This document shows positions 54,692 to 64,000 of a DNA stretch of 64,000 nt, piece by piece. This DNA comes from Perognathus longimembris pacificus (lineage: Eukaryota > Chordata > Mammalia > Rodentia > Heteromyidae): positions 122,798,958 to 122,862,957 of the forward strand of contig NC_063161.1 of NCBI RefSeq assembly GCF_023159225.1. Direction: 5' to 3'. Position 1 is the stretch's first letter. Every line of letters begins with the position of its first letter. A program made the position numbers and the translations under genes. The notes under the pieces were generated by a model. It was not told the origin of the DNA. It saw nothing but the letters and a program-made list of their open reading frames with translations, and did not search any database.

Positions 54692-55489
54692 CATAGGAGC
54701 CCATGACACTTTTTCCAAAGTCAATCATATTTTAAATATGAAGCAAGGTTTAGGAAATATAAGAAAATTTGAATAACTCCCTGTATTCTATCTGGCTACA
54801 ACAGAATAAAATTAGAACATAATAACAAAAGAAACCACAGAACATATTCAAATCCATGGAGACTGAACAATATTCGAAGGTGAGTTGTTGAAGATATAAG
54901 AGGAAAAATAAACTTCCTAGAATCTAGTGAAAATTAAAACCCAATATACCATGACCTTTGAGATATAGCAAAGATGTATTAAGCAGAAAATTTATAGCTA
55001 TAAGTGCTATATCAAGAGAGAATGAGTAAGTGGGAAAGGAGAGAGAGAGAAAGAGTGAGAGAGAATAAATCACAAATAAATAGTTTATTGATGTACCCAA
55101 AGCTTGAAGAAAAGCAAAAATAAGCTACACTACAATTTTGCGACCTGAAAGAAGTAATACATAGAAATTAAGGAATCAGAAAACATAACAATGAGATACT
55201 ATAGAAAGTACCAAACAAGAAATAAGTGTTTTGTACATCTTTAGCCAGTATAACTAGAAAAGACCCAAAGTAATAAAATTATAGAAAAAAATTGGGATAG
55301 TACAAACAGTACCAATGAAATCCAGAAGATCATAAGGGAACAGTTTGAAATTTTATATTCAAACAAACTAGAAAACTTGGAAGAGATGGATACATTTCTA
55401 GATGCAAGTGATCACAGTTAAACCAAGACGACATAACTACTTAAAGTGATATAAGAAACGATAGGACTGAGTTTGCAATAAAGAGTTGC
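54692..55489 (+). mobile_element. Ancient L1, ORF2 endonuclease-to-RT part
   Basis: Continues the ORF2 relic after the insertion: 'ttccaaagtcaatcatattt' and 'gaaaacttggaagagatgga' keep L1 order. It includes a GAGA-rich simple stretch at 55030-55065. Confidence 0.8.
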
Positions 55490-55707
55490 CTTGGGCTAGG
55501 CATATGGCCTTAGTGGCAAGAGTGCTTGCCTCATATACACAAAGCCCTGGGTTCGATTCCTCAGCACCACATATATAGAAAAGGCCAGAGGTGGCGCTGT
55601 GGCTCAAGTGGCAGAGTGCTAGCCTTGAGCAAAAAAAAGCCAGGGACACTTCAGGCCCTGAGTTCAAGGCCCAGGACTGGCCAAAAAACAACAAGAACAA
55701 CAAAAAG
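55490..55707 (+). mobile_element. IDL-Geo-type SINE nested in the ancient L1
   Basis: Full forward dimer ('gtggcgctgtggctcaagtg' right monomer) with an A/C-rich tail. Target duplication unclear. Confidence 0.93.
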
Positions 55708-56111
55708 AGTGTTATAGACCAATCACTTTAATAAACAAGCAACAAAAATTCTAAATAAAGTACTTTTTGACAATTCACCAGCATACTCAAAAAGTCATAC
55801 ACTCTAATCAAATTAAATTTTTTTCAGAGCTGCAAGGATGGCTCACTAGATGTAAATCAATAAATGAAATATATCACATAAACAGGACCAAGGACAAAAA
55901 TTACATGATTATGTAAATTGGTGCAGAACATAGCTTTGACAAAATTCACTTCGGAAATGATAAAAGCTTAGAAGACTTAGGAATATAGGGAATGTATCAC
56001 AATGTAATAAAGAGATAAATAAAGTTTCATAAATCCATGGCTACATCACACTAGTTGGGGATAATTTGAAATCATTTCTGCTAAAGTGATGAATGAGATT
56101 AGAGTTTCCAC
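55708..56111 (+). mobile_element. Ancient L1, ORF2 reverse transcriptase part
   Basis: 'gagctgcaaggatggctcac' and 'aggaccaaggacaaaaatt' match the RT region of L1 ORF2 in order. Many stops. Confidence 0.82.
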
Positions 56112-56123
56112 TCTCCCATTCTT

Positions 56124-56330
56124 TTTTTTTTTTTTTTTTTTTTGCCAGTCCTTGGGGAGCTGAACTCAGGGCCTGAGCACTATCCCTGGCTTCTTTTTGT
56201 TCAAGGCTAGCACTCTGCCAACTTGAGCCACAGAGCCACTTCTGGTCTTTTGTATATGTAGTGCTGAGGAATTGAACCCAGGGCTTCATGTATACATTGT
56301 TGCCACTAGGCCATATTCTCAGCCCTTCAG
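56124..56330 (-). mobile_element. IDL-Geo-type SINE with 12-bp TSD, nested
   Basis: Poly(T), reverse dimer with a short left-monomer deletion, flanked by tctcccattctt at 56112-56123 and 56331-56342. Confidence 0.94.
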
Positions 56331-56342
56331 TCTCCCATTCTT

Positions 56343-56827
56343 ATTCGATATTGTACTAGAATTCTTATCCAGGACAATAAGGCAAGAGAAATGAATAGTA
56401 GGGATCCAAGTACAGGAGGAAGTAGTAAAATGAGCTATATTTTCACATGATGTAATTCTATATGTCAAAGGCCCTAAAACTTCCATCAAAAGAATAAAAT
56501 TCTCCTACGTAAGATAAACACTTTTGGCAATATAGCAAGGTCTAAAAACATATATACAAAAATCAATAGGTATTAATACACTAACAATCAACATGTGAAG
56601 AAAGAAATCAGGAAAGCAATCCCATTTATAATAGCTTCAAAAATGCCAAAGAGGTAAAAGACTTCTACAATGAGAACTATATAACCTTGAAGAAAGAAAT
56701 TAGACGTGACAAGATAGAAAGACCTCCATTTTTATGGATGAAAAATCTAATAGGAAAATAACCATAACACCAAAAAAAATCTACACCTTCAACTCAGTGC
56801 TCATCAAATACCATTCATCGCAGAGAT
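56343..56827 (+). mobile_element. Ancient L1, ORF2 RT to connector part
   Basis: 'caatcccatttataatagc' and 'ttctacaatgagaactat' keep the L1 ORF2 order. Confidence 0.82.
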
Positions 56828-56843
56828 AGAAAATTCAATCCTA

Positions 56844-57057
56844 GGGCTGGGGATATGGCCTAGTGGCAAGAGAGCTTGCCTCCCATACATGAAGCCCTCG
56901 GTTCGATTCCCCAGCACCAAATATACAGAAAATGGCCAGAAGTGACGCTGTGGCTCAGTGGCAGAGTGCTAGCCTTGAGCAAAAAGAAGCCAGGGACAGT
57001 GCTCAGGCCCTGAGTCCAAGGCCCAGGACTGGCAAAAAAAAAAAAAAAAAAAAAAAA
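56844..57057 (+). mobile_element. Young IDL-Geo-type SINE with 16-bp TSD, nested
   Basis: Full dimer with a long poly(A) tail, flanked by agaaaattcaatccta at 56828-56843 and 57058-57073. Confidence 0.96.
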
Positions 57058-57073
57058 AGAAAATTCAATCCTA

Positions 57074-58300
57074 AATTATATATGCAAGTAAGAAAAACTC
57101 CAAATAATATAACCAATCTTGACAAAAAGAATAAGGCTAGAGGTATCTTAATACCAGACTCTAAATTATACTACAAAATACACTTATTCTATAATTATAT
57201 GATAAAAACAGTATGACACTGGTACAAAAATGGACATGAGGCAGAATAGAAGAGCCCTAAATAAAAGCACACACACATATCCATCTGATGTGTGACAAAA
57301 GAGCAAAAATCATAATCTGGTAATAAGATAGCCTATTCCATAAATGGTGCCAGGAAAACTGGTTATGTGCCTATAGAAGACTGAAACTATACTTCTTTTT
57401 CTCATCTTCTATAAAATCAACTCCAATTGAATCAAAGATTTACATGTAAGATATAAAATCTTAAAATTATTATAGAGAAAGGTTACAGAACACTATTGAA
57501 TATATAAGCATTGGTATTTATTTTCTGAATAGAGTTCCAGTTGCTCAGAAAATGAGATAAGAATGGACAAGAAGGACTGCATGCTAGTAAAAAGGAAGAA
57601 TTATGAGAATCAAGAAACAATCCACGGAAGGGGAGAAAATCTTTATCAGCTATTCAATGAGTAAATGAGTAATATTCAAGATATACAAAGAATAGCAATG
57701 TATCAATTCAGTTAAATGGACTAATGAATTTCATGGACAGTTCAAAGAAGAAATATAAATGGCTAATACATACATGACAAAGTGTTTTGTAAGTGAAATA
57801 TAAATAAATACTACTGTATGCTAAGATTATATTTCATCCCAATCAGAGTGTCAGTCATCAAAACAGTAACAACAAGTGCTGGTAAGGATATGGGAAAAAG
57901 GGAATCTGTACACATAGTGAAAATGTGAACTAATACAACCAATGGAAATCAGTACTCAGGCTCATCCTAAGACTAAAAATAAATCTATCTTTAGGACCTT
58001 GACATATGATCCTAGGGCACATATCTGAAAGGAAATAAATCAACATGCAATAAAGAGACCTGGGTAACAGTGCTTACTGTACCTCTGTTCATAGTAGTCA
58101 AACTACGGGTTCTGCCAAGAGAGCCAACAACTAATTAATGGATCACAAAACCACTGTATATATATGTATATATATATATACACATATACATATATGTATA
58201 TACATACACATATATGTATATATTCCACTATTCAGTTATAAAGGAAAATGAAATTATGCTATTTTCAGGAAAGTAGATTGATCTGGAGACCATGCTTTGC
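57074..58300 (+). mobile_element. Ancient L1, ORF2 C-terminal part and 3' end
   Basis: 'ggtgccaggaaaactggtta', 'gatatgggaaaaagggaatc' and 'attcagttataaaggaaaat' follow the order of ORF2's C-terminal part and 3' region, ending after a TA/CA run at 58155-58224. With the segments above this gives roughly 4.5 kb of original L1 over 5.6 kb. Confidence 0.82.
58155..58224. repeat. (TA)/(CA)-rich microsatellite inside the ancient L1
   Basis: TATATG/TACACA units about 70 bp long, expanded in the 'tatatacacaatgg' region of L1. Confidence 0.9.
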
Positions 58301-58365
58301 CTACCTATAAATATCAACTTGAAGATAAAACAATTCAAATTAGTACAGTGCCCTTCACTGTTTGG

Positions 58366-58470
58366 CTATGGTTAAATCATGTTATCTGTTTGAGTTTCAG
58401 TTTTTTTCATCTGCAAAAAACAGCCAGGACTCCAGTTGTAATGAAGATTGATGAAGACTGAGTATATACA
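58366..58470 (+). mobile_element. Possible MIR scrap
   Basis: 'tgtttgagtttcagttttt' and 'tcatctgcaaaaaacag' resemble the 'cctcagtttcctcatctg' part of MIR. Confidence 0.45.
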
Positions 58471-59040
58471 GATTTTCTGATATTTCCTATAGTAGCATTA
58501 CCAGAATTTATGAACACAAAAGCATTTCACAATTTACAAAATGCTCTATATAGGTGAAAATTTAAGATCCTCCTCAGAGAAAATGTAAAGCTACCACCAT
58601 GACTGACATTTACCTAGATTCATCATGTTCTTTCCTTTGCCTAGGATTTTTTTGTTTTGTTTTTTTTGAACTGTAGTTCCTGGCTTCTGTCTTCTTGAGA
58701 TTCTGCATTCTGGTGAAGGACTTTGTATACATTACTGACTAAGCACTTAGTATCTGTCTCCACATTGATGCAATTAATTTTTTTTAATGCAAGTATTTCA
58801 AATGTCTGACTTTTCTCTCAAGTCAGTACTCAGCACAATTGTGCCCTGTTCATAGGCCTTGCTCCTTTGTACATGTTAACATGGGGATTTAATACAAAAC
58901 ATGGAACATACAGGTGAAGCTCAGATATCCTGGATTTGGTGGAGGGATCTAGAATGAACCTTAGAGTTCCATCTGGCTTGAGTTTTATTTATGCTATGGA
59001 CAATCTCAAACCTTCTACAATTTCTCTTCTTATACTCTCT
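58471..59040. other. Unique AT-rich DNA, no gene seen
   Basis: No repeat or coding signal recognised. Confidence 0.5.
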
Positions 59041-59041
59041 A

Positions 59042-59074
59042 TGCATCTCTCTCTCTCTCTCTTATCTGCCTGTG

Positions 59075-59111
<37 letters not shown>
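59042..59111. repeat. (CT)n and (AC)n microsatellites
   Basis: CT units at 59046-59063 and about 16 AC units at 59079-59111. Confidence 0.95.
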
Positions 59112-59114
<3 letters not shown>

Positions 59115-59172
59115 AATATTTAAAGTCTACAGTTTACAAATTAAATGATGGTGGGAGAATGGTAACAGATTA

Positions 59173-59352
59173 GAGGGCTTGGGAGTATGGCTTAGTGGTA
59201 GAGTGCTTGCCCTGGGTTCAATTCCTCAGCACCACATAAACAGAAAAAGCTGGAAGAGGTACTGTGGCTCAAGTGGCAGAGCAAAAAGAAGCCACAGACA
59301 GTGCTCAGGCCCTGAGTCCAAGCCCCGGGACTGGCTAAATAAATAAACAATA
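59173..59352 (+). mobile_element. IDL-Geo-type SINE with deletions
   Basis: 'gggcttgggagtatggctt' left monomer lacking about 18 bp before the B box, and right monomer lacking 'gtgctagccttgag'. AAATA tail. Confidence 0.88.
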
Positions 59353-61045
59353 GAATTACAACAGATCTGTATTAGAACATTGTTTTTCTTATATATGCGA
59401 ATTAGAATTCCTTTCTCTAACCTCCCTCCCATAGAGAAGTTTTTTTTTTTCTTCTTATATTTGAATTATCTTCTATGGTAGCAGAACCCTTGTCATTTGC
59501 TTTACTTTTTTTCCACCCACTCAGATGTCAGAGCTTCACATAATTTAAAAATAGCAATATTTCTGCTGTTTATTTTTATGCTTGGGTGTTTTGGGGGCAA
59601 GTGGGTGGAAACACAGATTCCTTAATTGTCACATTTCAAAGGCAGTCTTACTAGGTGCATAAATGTTGCAAAAGAAAATAAAAAGTGTAATTTTCCTAGG
59701 GTGGACAATATTGCTTGCCTACTTTGCTTTCATCAATCATCCCCTTCTCTTATCAGAAGGATATTCTGAATTTTCTGTAGCTATCCACTGGCTACCTCCA
59801 CCAGGGGGTAACAGAGACTAACCCCATAGTCTAAGTGCCACATGGGCTAAGGGGCATCAGTGTCACATTTTTTCATATTTTTTTGTACAGGAATGTAGGC
59901 CTAGGCTAGGCAGCCTGTCAGTCCATTCTTTAGGAAGGGACATGAGACTCACATTGATTAAATGAAATGTCAGGATCAGGGTTGCATAGAACTTCTAGTG
60001 ATGTAGTTTGCTGATATAGAAGAGATCAGAAATGAAGATATGAAGCTGGGGCTTGTGACAGACGTCTTTTTTTTTTTTTCTATGAAGGAAGCAACAGTGA
60101 ACATGAAGTAAAACCTCAAGGAAACCATGAAGAAAATCTCAGAGAGAAAAAAAAAAAAAAAGAAATGAAATGCTGGATCCAGCATCCTATCTTGAAGCCT
60201 ATGTACATATTGACTTGCTCTGAGAAAACCTTAACATGATTCCTTAAGTCATTTTGAGCAAGTTTTATGTTTCATGCATCAGAAAGCACTTTCAGATGAT
60301 ATGCTATTTAAAAATCGATGTTTTCCCTATGGAAGAATACTTGATCTAGGACCAAGACTGTATGATGGAAGTGTTCCAGATGAGATTAACACCATGCACC
60401 TGTGACTATAGAACAAGTACAATTTAAGAACTAAATTCCTAGGGTTATTTACTTTTCTCTAATTTACATTCAAATAGGCTTTCATGTCTTCTGAATATCT
60501 TACAGGATCAAACATGTCTAGATCAATTGACCTTTAGAGAGTCTGGATCACTTTGCTCCATGCATCCCAAGCTTCTATCTTCAAATAATAACCAAAAACG
60601 ATTCTGAACTTCATGTTGTATTTAGTAATTAATTCTGAAGTCAAACAATGCTCACATTTGGTGTAAAAAAAAAGTGTCAATGACATAAGTGTTTATGTGA
60701 TCAATACATGTGTGTCCATGTGTACATTGGATATTGTTTATTTGTGCAGATTTATAGTTCATGTAACAGGGATCTAAGAAGACTATGTATATGTCTATTT
60801 CTTGCCAAATAACCTATGACAAACATATAAAACCAACTGTCAGCAATATAAGAAACATGTAATTTGATGCCTATGTATGTAGTGCTAAAATTTTTTACAA
60901 GAAGTAAGATTGTGAAATCCTGTACTAATTTGAGATATGGCCATTTCAAGAAGACATCAAGACATTAAATTACAGTATACACAAAAATGAGTCAACTGCT
61001 ATATAAAGAAAGCCTGGCTTTTATTTAAAAGGCTATTATATCCTA
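59353..61045. other. Unique AT-rich DNA, no gene seen
   Basis: About 1.7 kb without a recognised repeat or exon, apart from T- and A-runs at 60067-60079 and 60149-60162. Confidence 0.55.
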
Positions 61046-61672
61046 GATGCCCTACAATAGATGAGTAGATCATGAAAATGTGGTACATATACATAATGGA
61101 ATTTTACTCATACTTCAGAAAGAATAATATGTCATTGGCAGGGAAATGGATGGACTTAGAATAAATCATGTTAAGTGAAGTAAGCCAAACTCAGAGAGAC
61201 AAATGATGCATGTTTTCTTCTCATATGTAGAAGGCAGATCAAAGGTACAACTAAAATGATAAATTATGTGCGTCTCTTTGCATTTACATACAAATAAACT
61301 GACCGAAGGAGGATGTACATAGGAGGAATCCAAAGGAGTAACACCTTTGAACATCTAAAGTTCTATTTATCAAAATGAATTCCAAGAAATGGAAACATGT
61401 TTTTTTTCCCCCTTTGTTTTGTTTTATTTTGTTTTCCTTTGGGGAGGGTAAGAAAAGCAGGGGAGGGGCAGGAATGGAGGGAAGATGGGCAAGCAAATGA
61501 AGTCATTGAATTTAATATACACTATGTAAAAAACTGAACTATGTAACTTGTGGGCAGGGATGGGAGAGGGAATATGGGCAAAGAGAAGGAAGGGGTGACA
61601 TTGCCCAAGAAGCATTATACTCCTAAAATGACTTATGAACTTGTAGTCCCTTCTTACAACTCCTTAAAAATA
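61046..61672 (+). mobile_element. L1 3' end (5'-truncated copy)
   Basis: 'aatgtggtacatatacata', 'tggcagggaaatggatgg', 'gtgaagtaagccaaactc', a polypurine tract (61440-61500) and an A-rich end. Older 3'UTR type, related to 41.6 and 51.1 kb. Confidence 0.9.
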
Positions 61673-61684
61673 ACATAGAAGCTG

Positions 61685-61901
61685 CATTTCAGTGTCTCAT
61701 GCCTATAATCCTAGTTACCTTGGGAGACTAAAATCATTGGGTTCTTGGTTTAAGTCCAGCCCGGGCAGAAAATGTATGTAAGATCCTTTTTCAGATCTAG
61801 AATCACTGAGAAAAATGGTGTGGCTCAGCAGTTAGCATGCTTGCCTAGATAGTCGGAAGTCCTAAGTTCAAACAACAGTACTGCCAAAAAAGAAAGAAAA
61901 G
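61685..61901 (+). mobile_element. Old B1/ID composite SINE
   Basis: B1-like head ('gtgtctcatgcctataatcc') then an ID-like unit ('ggtgtggctcagcag', 'taagttcaaacaacag') with an A-rich tail. Confidence 0.65.
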
Positions 61902-61994
61902 ATGTATACCTGTTTCAAAATACTATTTCATCAAGAAAAAACAATCTAACAATAATCACATGGAAAATTAATCTTAAATAAATTCTGAATACAA

Positions 61995-62038
61995 ACTATC
62001 AAGTGTTTTATTTATTACTATCAAGTGTTTTATTTATT
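61995..62038. repeat. 22-bp tandem duplication
   Basis: 'actatcaagtgttttattta' plus tt occurs twice in a row without mismatch (61995-62016, 62017-62038). Confidence 0.95.
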
Positions 62039-62248
62039 TTTTAATTTAACTTCAACTATTATCAGGAGGGTAAAAATGCCTGAAAGTACTTTTGAAATTA
62101 AATTAAAAGTGTAGTACAATATAAATATAGTGTATTATTTTAAGTTCTACAGCCTGATAAAAACATAAACCAATTACAAGTAAAACTATGTAGCTAAAGT
62201 TTCAAAATTTTGGGGAAAAAAGATATGTTAAATAAAAGAAGAGATTAC

Positions 62249-62632
62249 ATGGCATGTTGAAAATAATTACAACCATGATATACTACTTGTTTCCATAATG
62301 TGGAGTTCATTTCACTTAGCATCACCTTATGTGTTCATATGGGTATAGCAACTGGCCTATTGTGGTCATCTGCTATGACTAACCTAAATATTATTCCCTA
62401 TGAGGGAAATCATAGCGTGCATGTTTCTTTGGGTCTGGCTCACTTCACTTAGTATAATTTTTTTCAAGTCCTTCCATTTCCTTACAAATGGGGCAGTGTC
62501 ATTCTTTTTGACAGAGGTATAGAATTACACCATGTATATATAGCACATTTTTCCTGATCCACTCATCTACTGAGGGGCATCTGGGTTGGTTCCATATTTT
62601 GGCAATGACAAATTGTCTGTGATGAACATAGC
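62249..62632 (-). mobile_element. Twin-primed L1, inverted 5' segment
   Basis: Reverse L1 sequence from just after ORF2 to the upstream part of the 3'UTR ('ttcacttagcatcacc', 'ctactgaggggcatctgg'). It joins directly to a forward 3'UTR segment. Confidence 0.92.
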
Positions 62633-62942
62633 CCCTTCTATCACTGTATTTGATCTTAGTACCCTGGATACTGTATATGTGTGTATTAGAACTAGGGAAG
62701 GGAAAGGGAGTACCAAAATTGAGAGACAAAGGATAAAAAGACAAACCATTCCAAAAGCAATACTTACAAAACCATTTGGTGTAAACAACTGAACAACTCA
62801 TGGGGGAGGGTTGGGGAGAGGGGAAGGGAGAAGCGTGGGGGAGGGGGGTTGAGGGAGAAGGTAAGAATAAGAAATGTACTCACTGCCTTACATATGAAAC
62901 TGTAATCCCTCTGTACTTCACTTTGACAATAAAGGAAGCAAA
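62633..62942 (+). mobile_element. Twin-primed L1, forward 3' segment
   Basis: 'tatcactgtatttgatctt' to 'cttcactttgacaataaagg' and an A-rich end. In an intact copy (12.2 kb) the sequence missing between the two segments is about 60 bp. Confidence 0.93.
62802..62857 (+). other. G-quadruplex-prone tract of the L1 3'UTR
   Basis: Runs of three to six G separated by one to four bases ('gggggagggttggggagagg' and onward). Such tracts are known in mammalian L1 3'UTRs. Confidence 0.75.
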
Positions 62943-63182
62943 AACATATACAAATCCACAGAGATAAGTATGTATGGGGAAAATTATAGAAATTTAACAA
63001 ATCACCTTAACTAATTATTTTAGCATCACAGAGTGATATTTCTATTTTTCTGTACATTTTGTATAATTATAACACTTTTAAAAATTCCAAATAAAATATG
63101 TAGCAAAAAAAAGAGAGAAGCAATTACTGTACACAGGAAAATGTATGACTGTTTTTGAGTGATCCAGCACACAAACATACAC

Positions 63183-63192
<10 letters not shown>

Positions 63193-63214
<22 letters not shown>

Positions 63215-63408
63215 TTTTCCAGTCCAGGAGCTTGAACTCGAGGCCTGAGCACTGTCCCAGGCTTCTTTTTGCTCAAGGCTAGCACTCTGCCACTTGAGCC
63301 ACAGCGCCACCTCTGGCCTTTTCTATATATGTGGTGCTGAGGAATTGAACCCAGGGCTTCATGTATATGAGGCAAGCACTCTTGCCACTAAGCCATATTC
63401 CCAGCCCC
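63193..63408 (-). mobile_element. IDL-Geo-type SINE with CT tail and 9-bp TSD
   Basis: Reverse dimer with a CT microsatellite (63191-63214) where poly(T) is expected, flanked by atttcctct at 63184-63192 and 63409-63417. Confidence 0.9.
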
Positions 63409-63417
63409 ATTTCCTCT

Positions 63418-63766
63418 AAACAATATAAATTAAAAAAATTAAAAAGACCCAAGATAATAATGAAGATTGGTTTGGAAGCTTGTTTGTACAAGCTCCTGGC
63501 CTAGTCAGACAACCTTCAGGAAGAAGACATGAGCTCTTAGGTTCATGCAGCTATAACTGGAGTTACAGATTGACTTTGGTCAGTTTAGCAAAGAGAATAT
63601 CAAGTTCCAAAGTGATAGCTCTGATGGAGATGTGACAACTGAAGGTCACTTTTATGATGTCTGTCCCTTGCAAAAGGATTTGTCTCAAGAGCTTAATAGA
63701 AATTTTAAATTACTGTTACAATAGCCTGCCAGAATGAACTATTTGTTAGTTATTAAACACAAATTT
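63418..63766. other. Unique DNA, no gene seen
   Basis: No repeat or coding signal recognised. Confidence 0.5.
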
Positions 63767-63767
63767 G

Positions 63768-63985
63768 TCAGGCATTGAGGGTTACAATCATATGTACTCA
63801 GGAGGTTGAGATCTGAGGATTCCAGTTCAAAGCCAGCTTATGCAGAAAAGTCCATGAAACACTTATCACTCAAAAGCAGGGAGTGGAGCAGTGGTTCAAG
63901 TGATAGAGGACAACCTTGAGTGAAAAAACTATGGTTCAATGCCTGGGCCCTGAGTTCAAACCCACTGGCAAAACAAAGAAATGAA
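63768..63985 (+). mobile_element. B1-Geo-type SINE
   Basis: 'ctcaggaggttgagatctg' head, shortened linker, right monomer 'gtggttcaagtgatagagg' and 'gagttcaaaccc', then an A-rich tail near the window end. Confidence 0.87.
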
Positions 63986-64000
63986 CAAAACCCATAAGCT

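Overview
This is vertebrate nuclear DNA from a rodent, AT-rich and almost entirely non-coding. I found no protein-coding exon, rRNA or tRNA gene that I can support. The longest ATG-initiated open frames are about 120 codons; most lie inside repeats or are chance frames in AT-rich DNA. The best clue to the organism is two abundant dimeric SINEs. One has a left monomer like the rodent ID element (tRNA-Ala type), the other a left monomer like B1 (7SL-derived), and both carry the same right monomer. An ID-like left unit joined to a distinct right unit is the described architecture of IDL-Geo, known from the rodent superfamily Geomyoidea (pocket mice, kangaroo rats, pocket gophers). I therefore infer a heteromyid or geomyid genome, without being able to run the alignment that would settle it. 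Names used here: 'IDL-Geo-type SINE' for the first dimer, 'B1-Geo-type SINE' for the second.

Layout. 1-4.4 kb: SINEs, two out-of-order L1 pieces, a MIR relic. 4.9-6.3 kb: a roughly 320-bp inverted duplication of a MaLR-like repeat around an 800-bp spacer. 7.5-9.8 kb: an LTR-dense island with a clean gammaretrovirus-type solo LTR (8627-9199, 4-bp target duplication). 12.2-13.2 kb: a 5'-truncated young L1 with a 14-bp target duplication. 13-24 kb: mostly unique AT-rich DNA with scattered SINEs, MIR relics and a perfect 31-bp inverted repeat at 17.25-17.39 kb. 24-31 kb: an old LTR, an L1 end inserted in a SINE, a nested inverted SINE pair (28.3-28.8 kb). 31-48 kb: L1 3' ends, SINEs, microsatellites, and a 1.2-kb repeat-poor stretch at 38.2-39.4 kb. 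48.6-51.9 kb: a cluster of young SINEs and two further solo LTRs, each with a 5-bp target duplication. 52.7-58.3 kb: a decayed, nearly full-length ancient L1 (+ strand) carrying four younger insertions. 58-64 kb: unique DNA, more L1 ends, including a twin-primed (5'-inverted) one, and SINEs.

How it works together: nothing here forms an operon or pathway. The window records successive retrotransposition by L1, by SINEs mobilised by L1, and by endogenous retroviruses now reduced to solo LTRs. Many insertions are datable relative to each other because they nest. I found no candidate for a new biological system. The most notable structures are the inverted repeats, an L1 end with a poly(G) instead of poly(A) tail, the intact solo LTRs, and the right monomer shared by two unrelated SINE heads.
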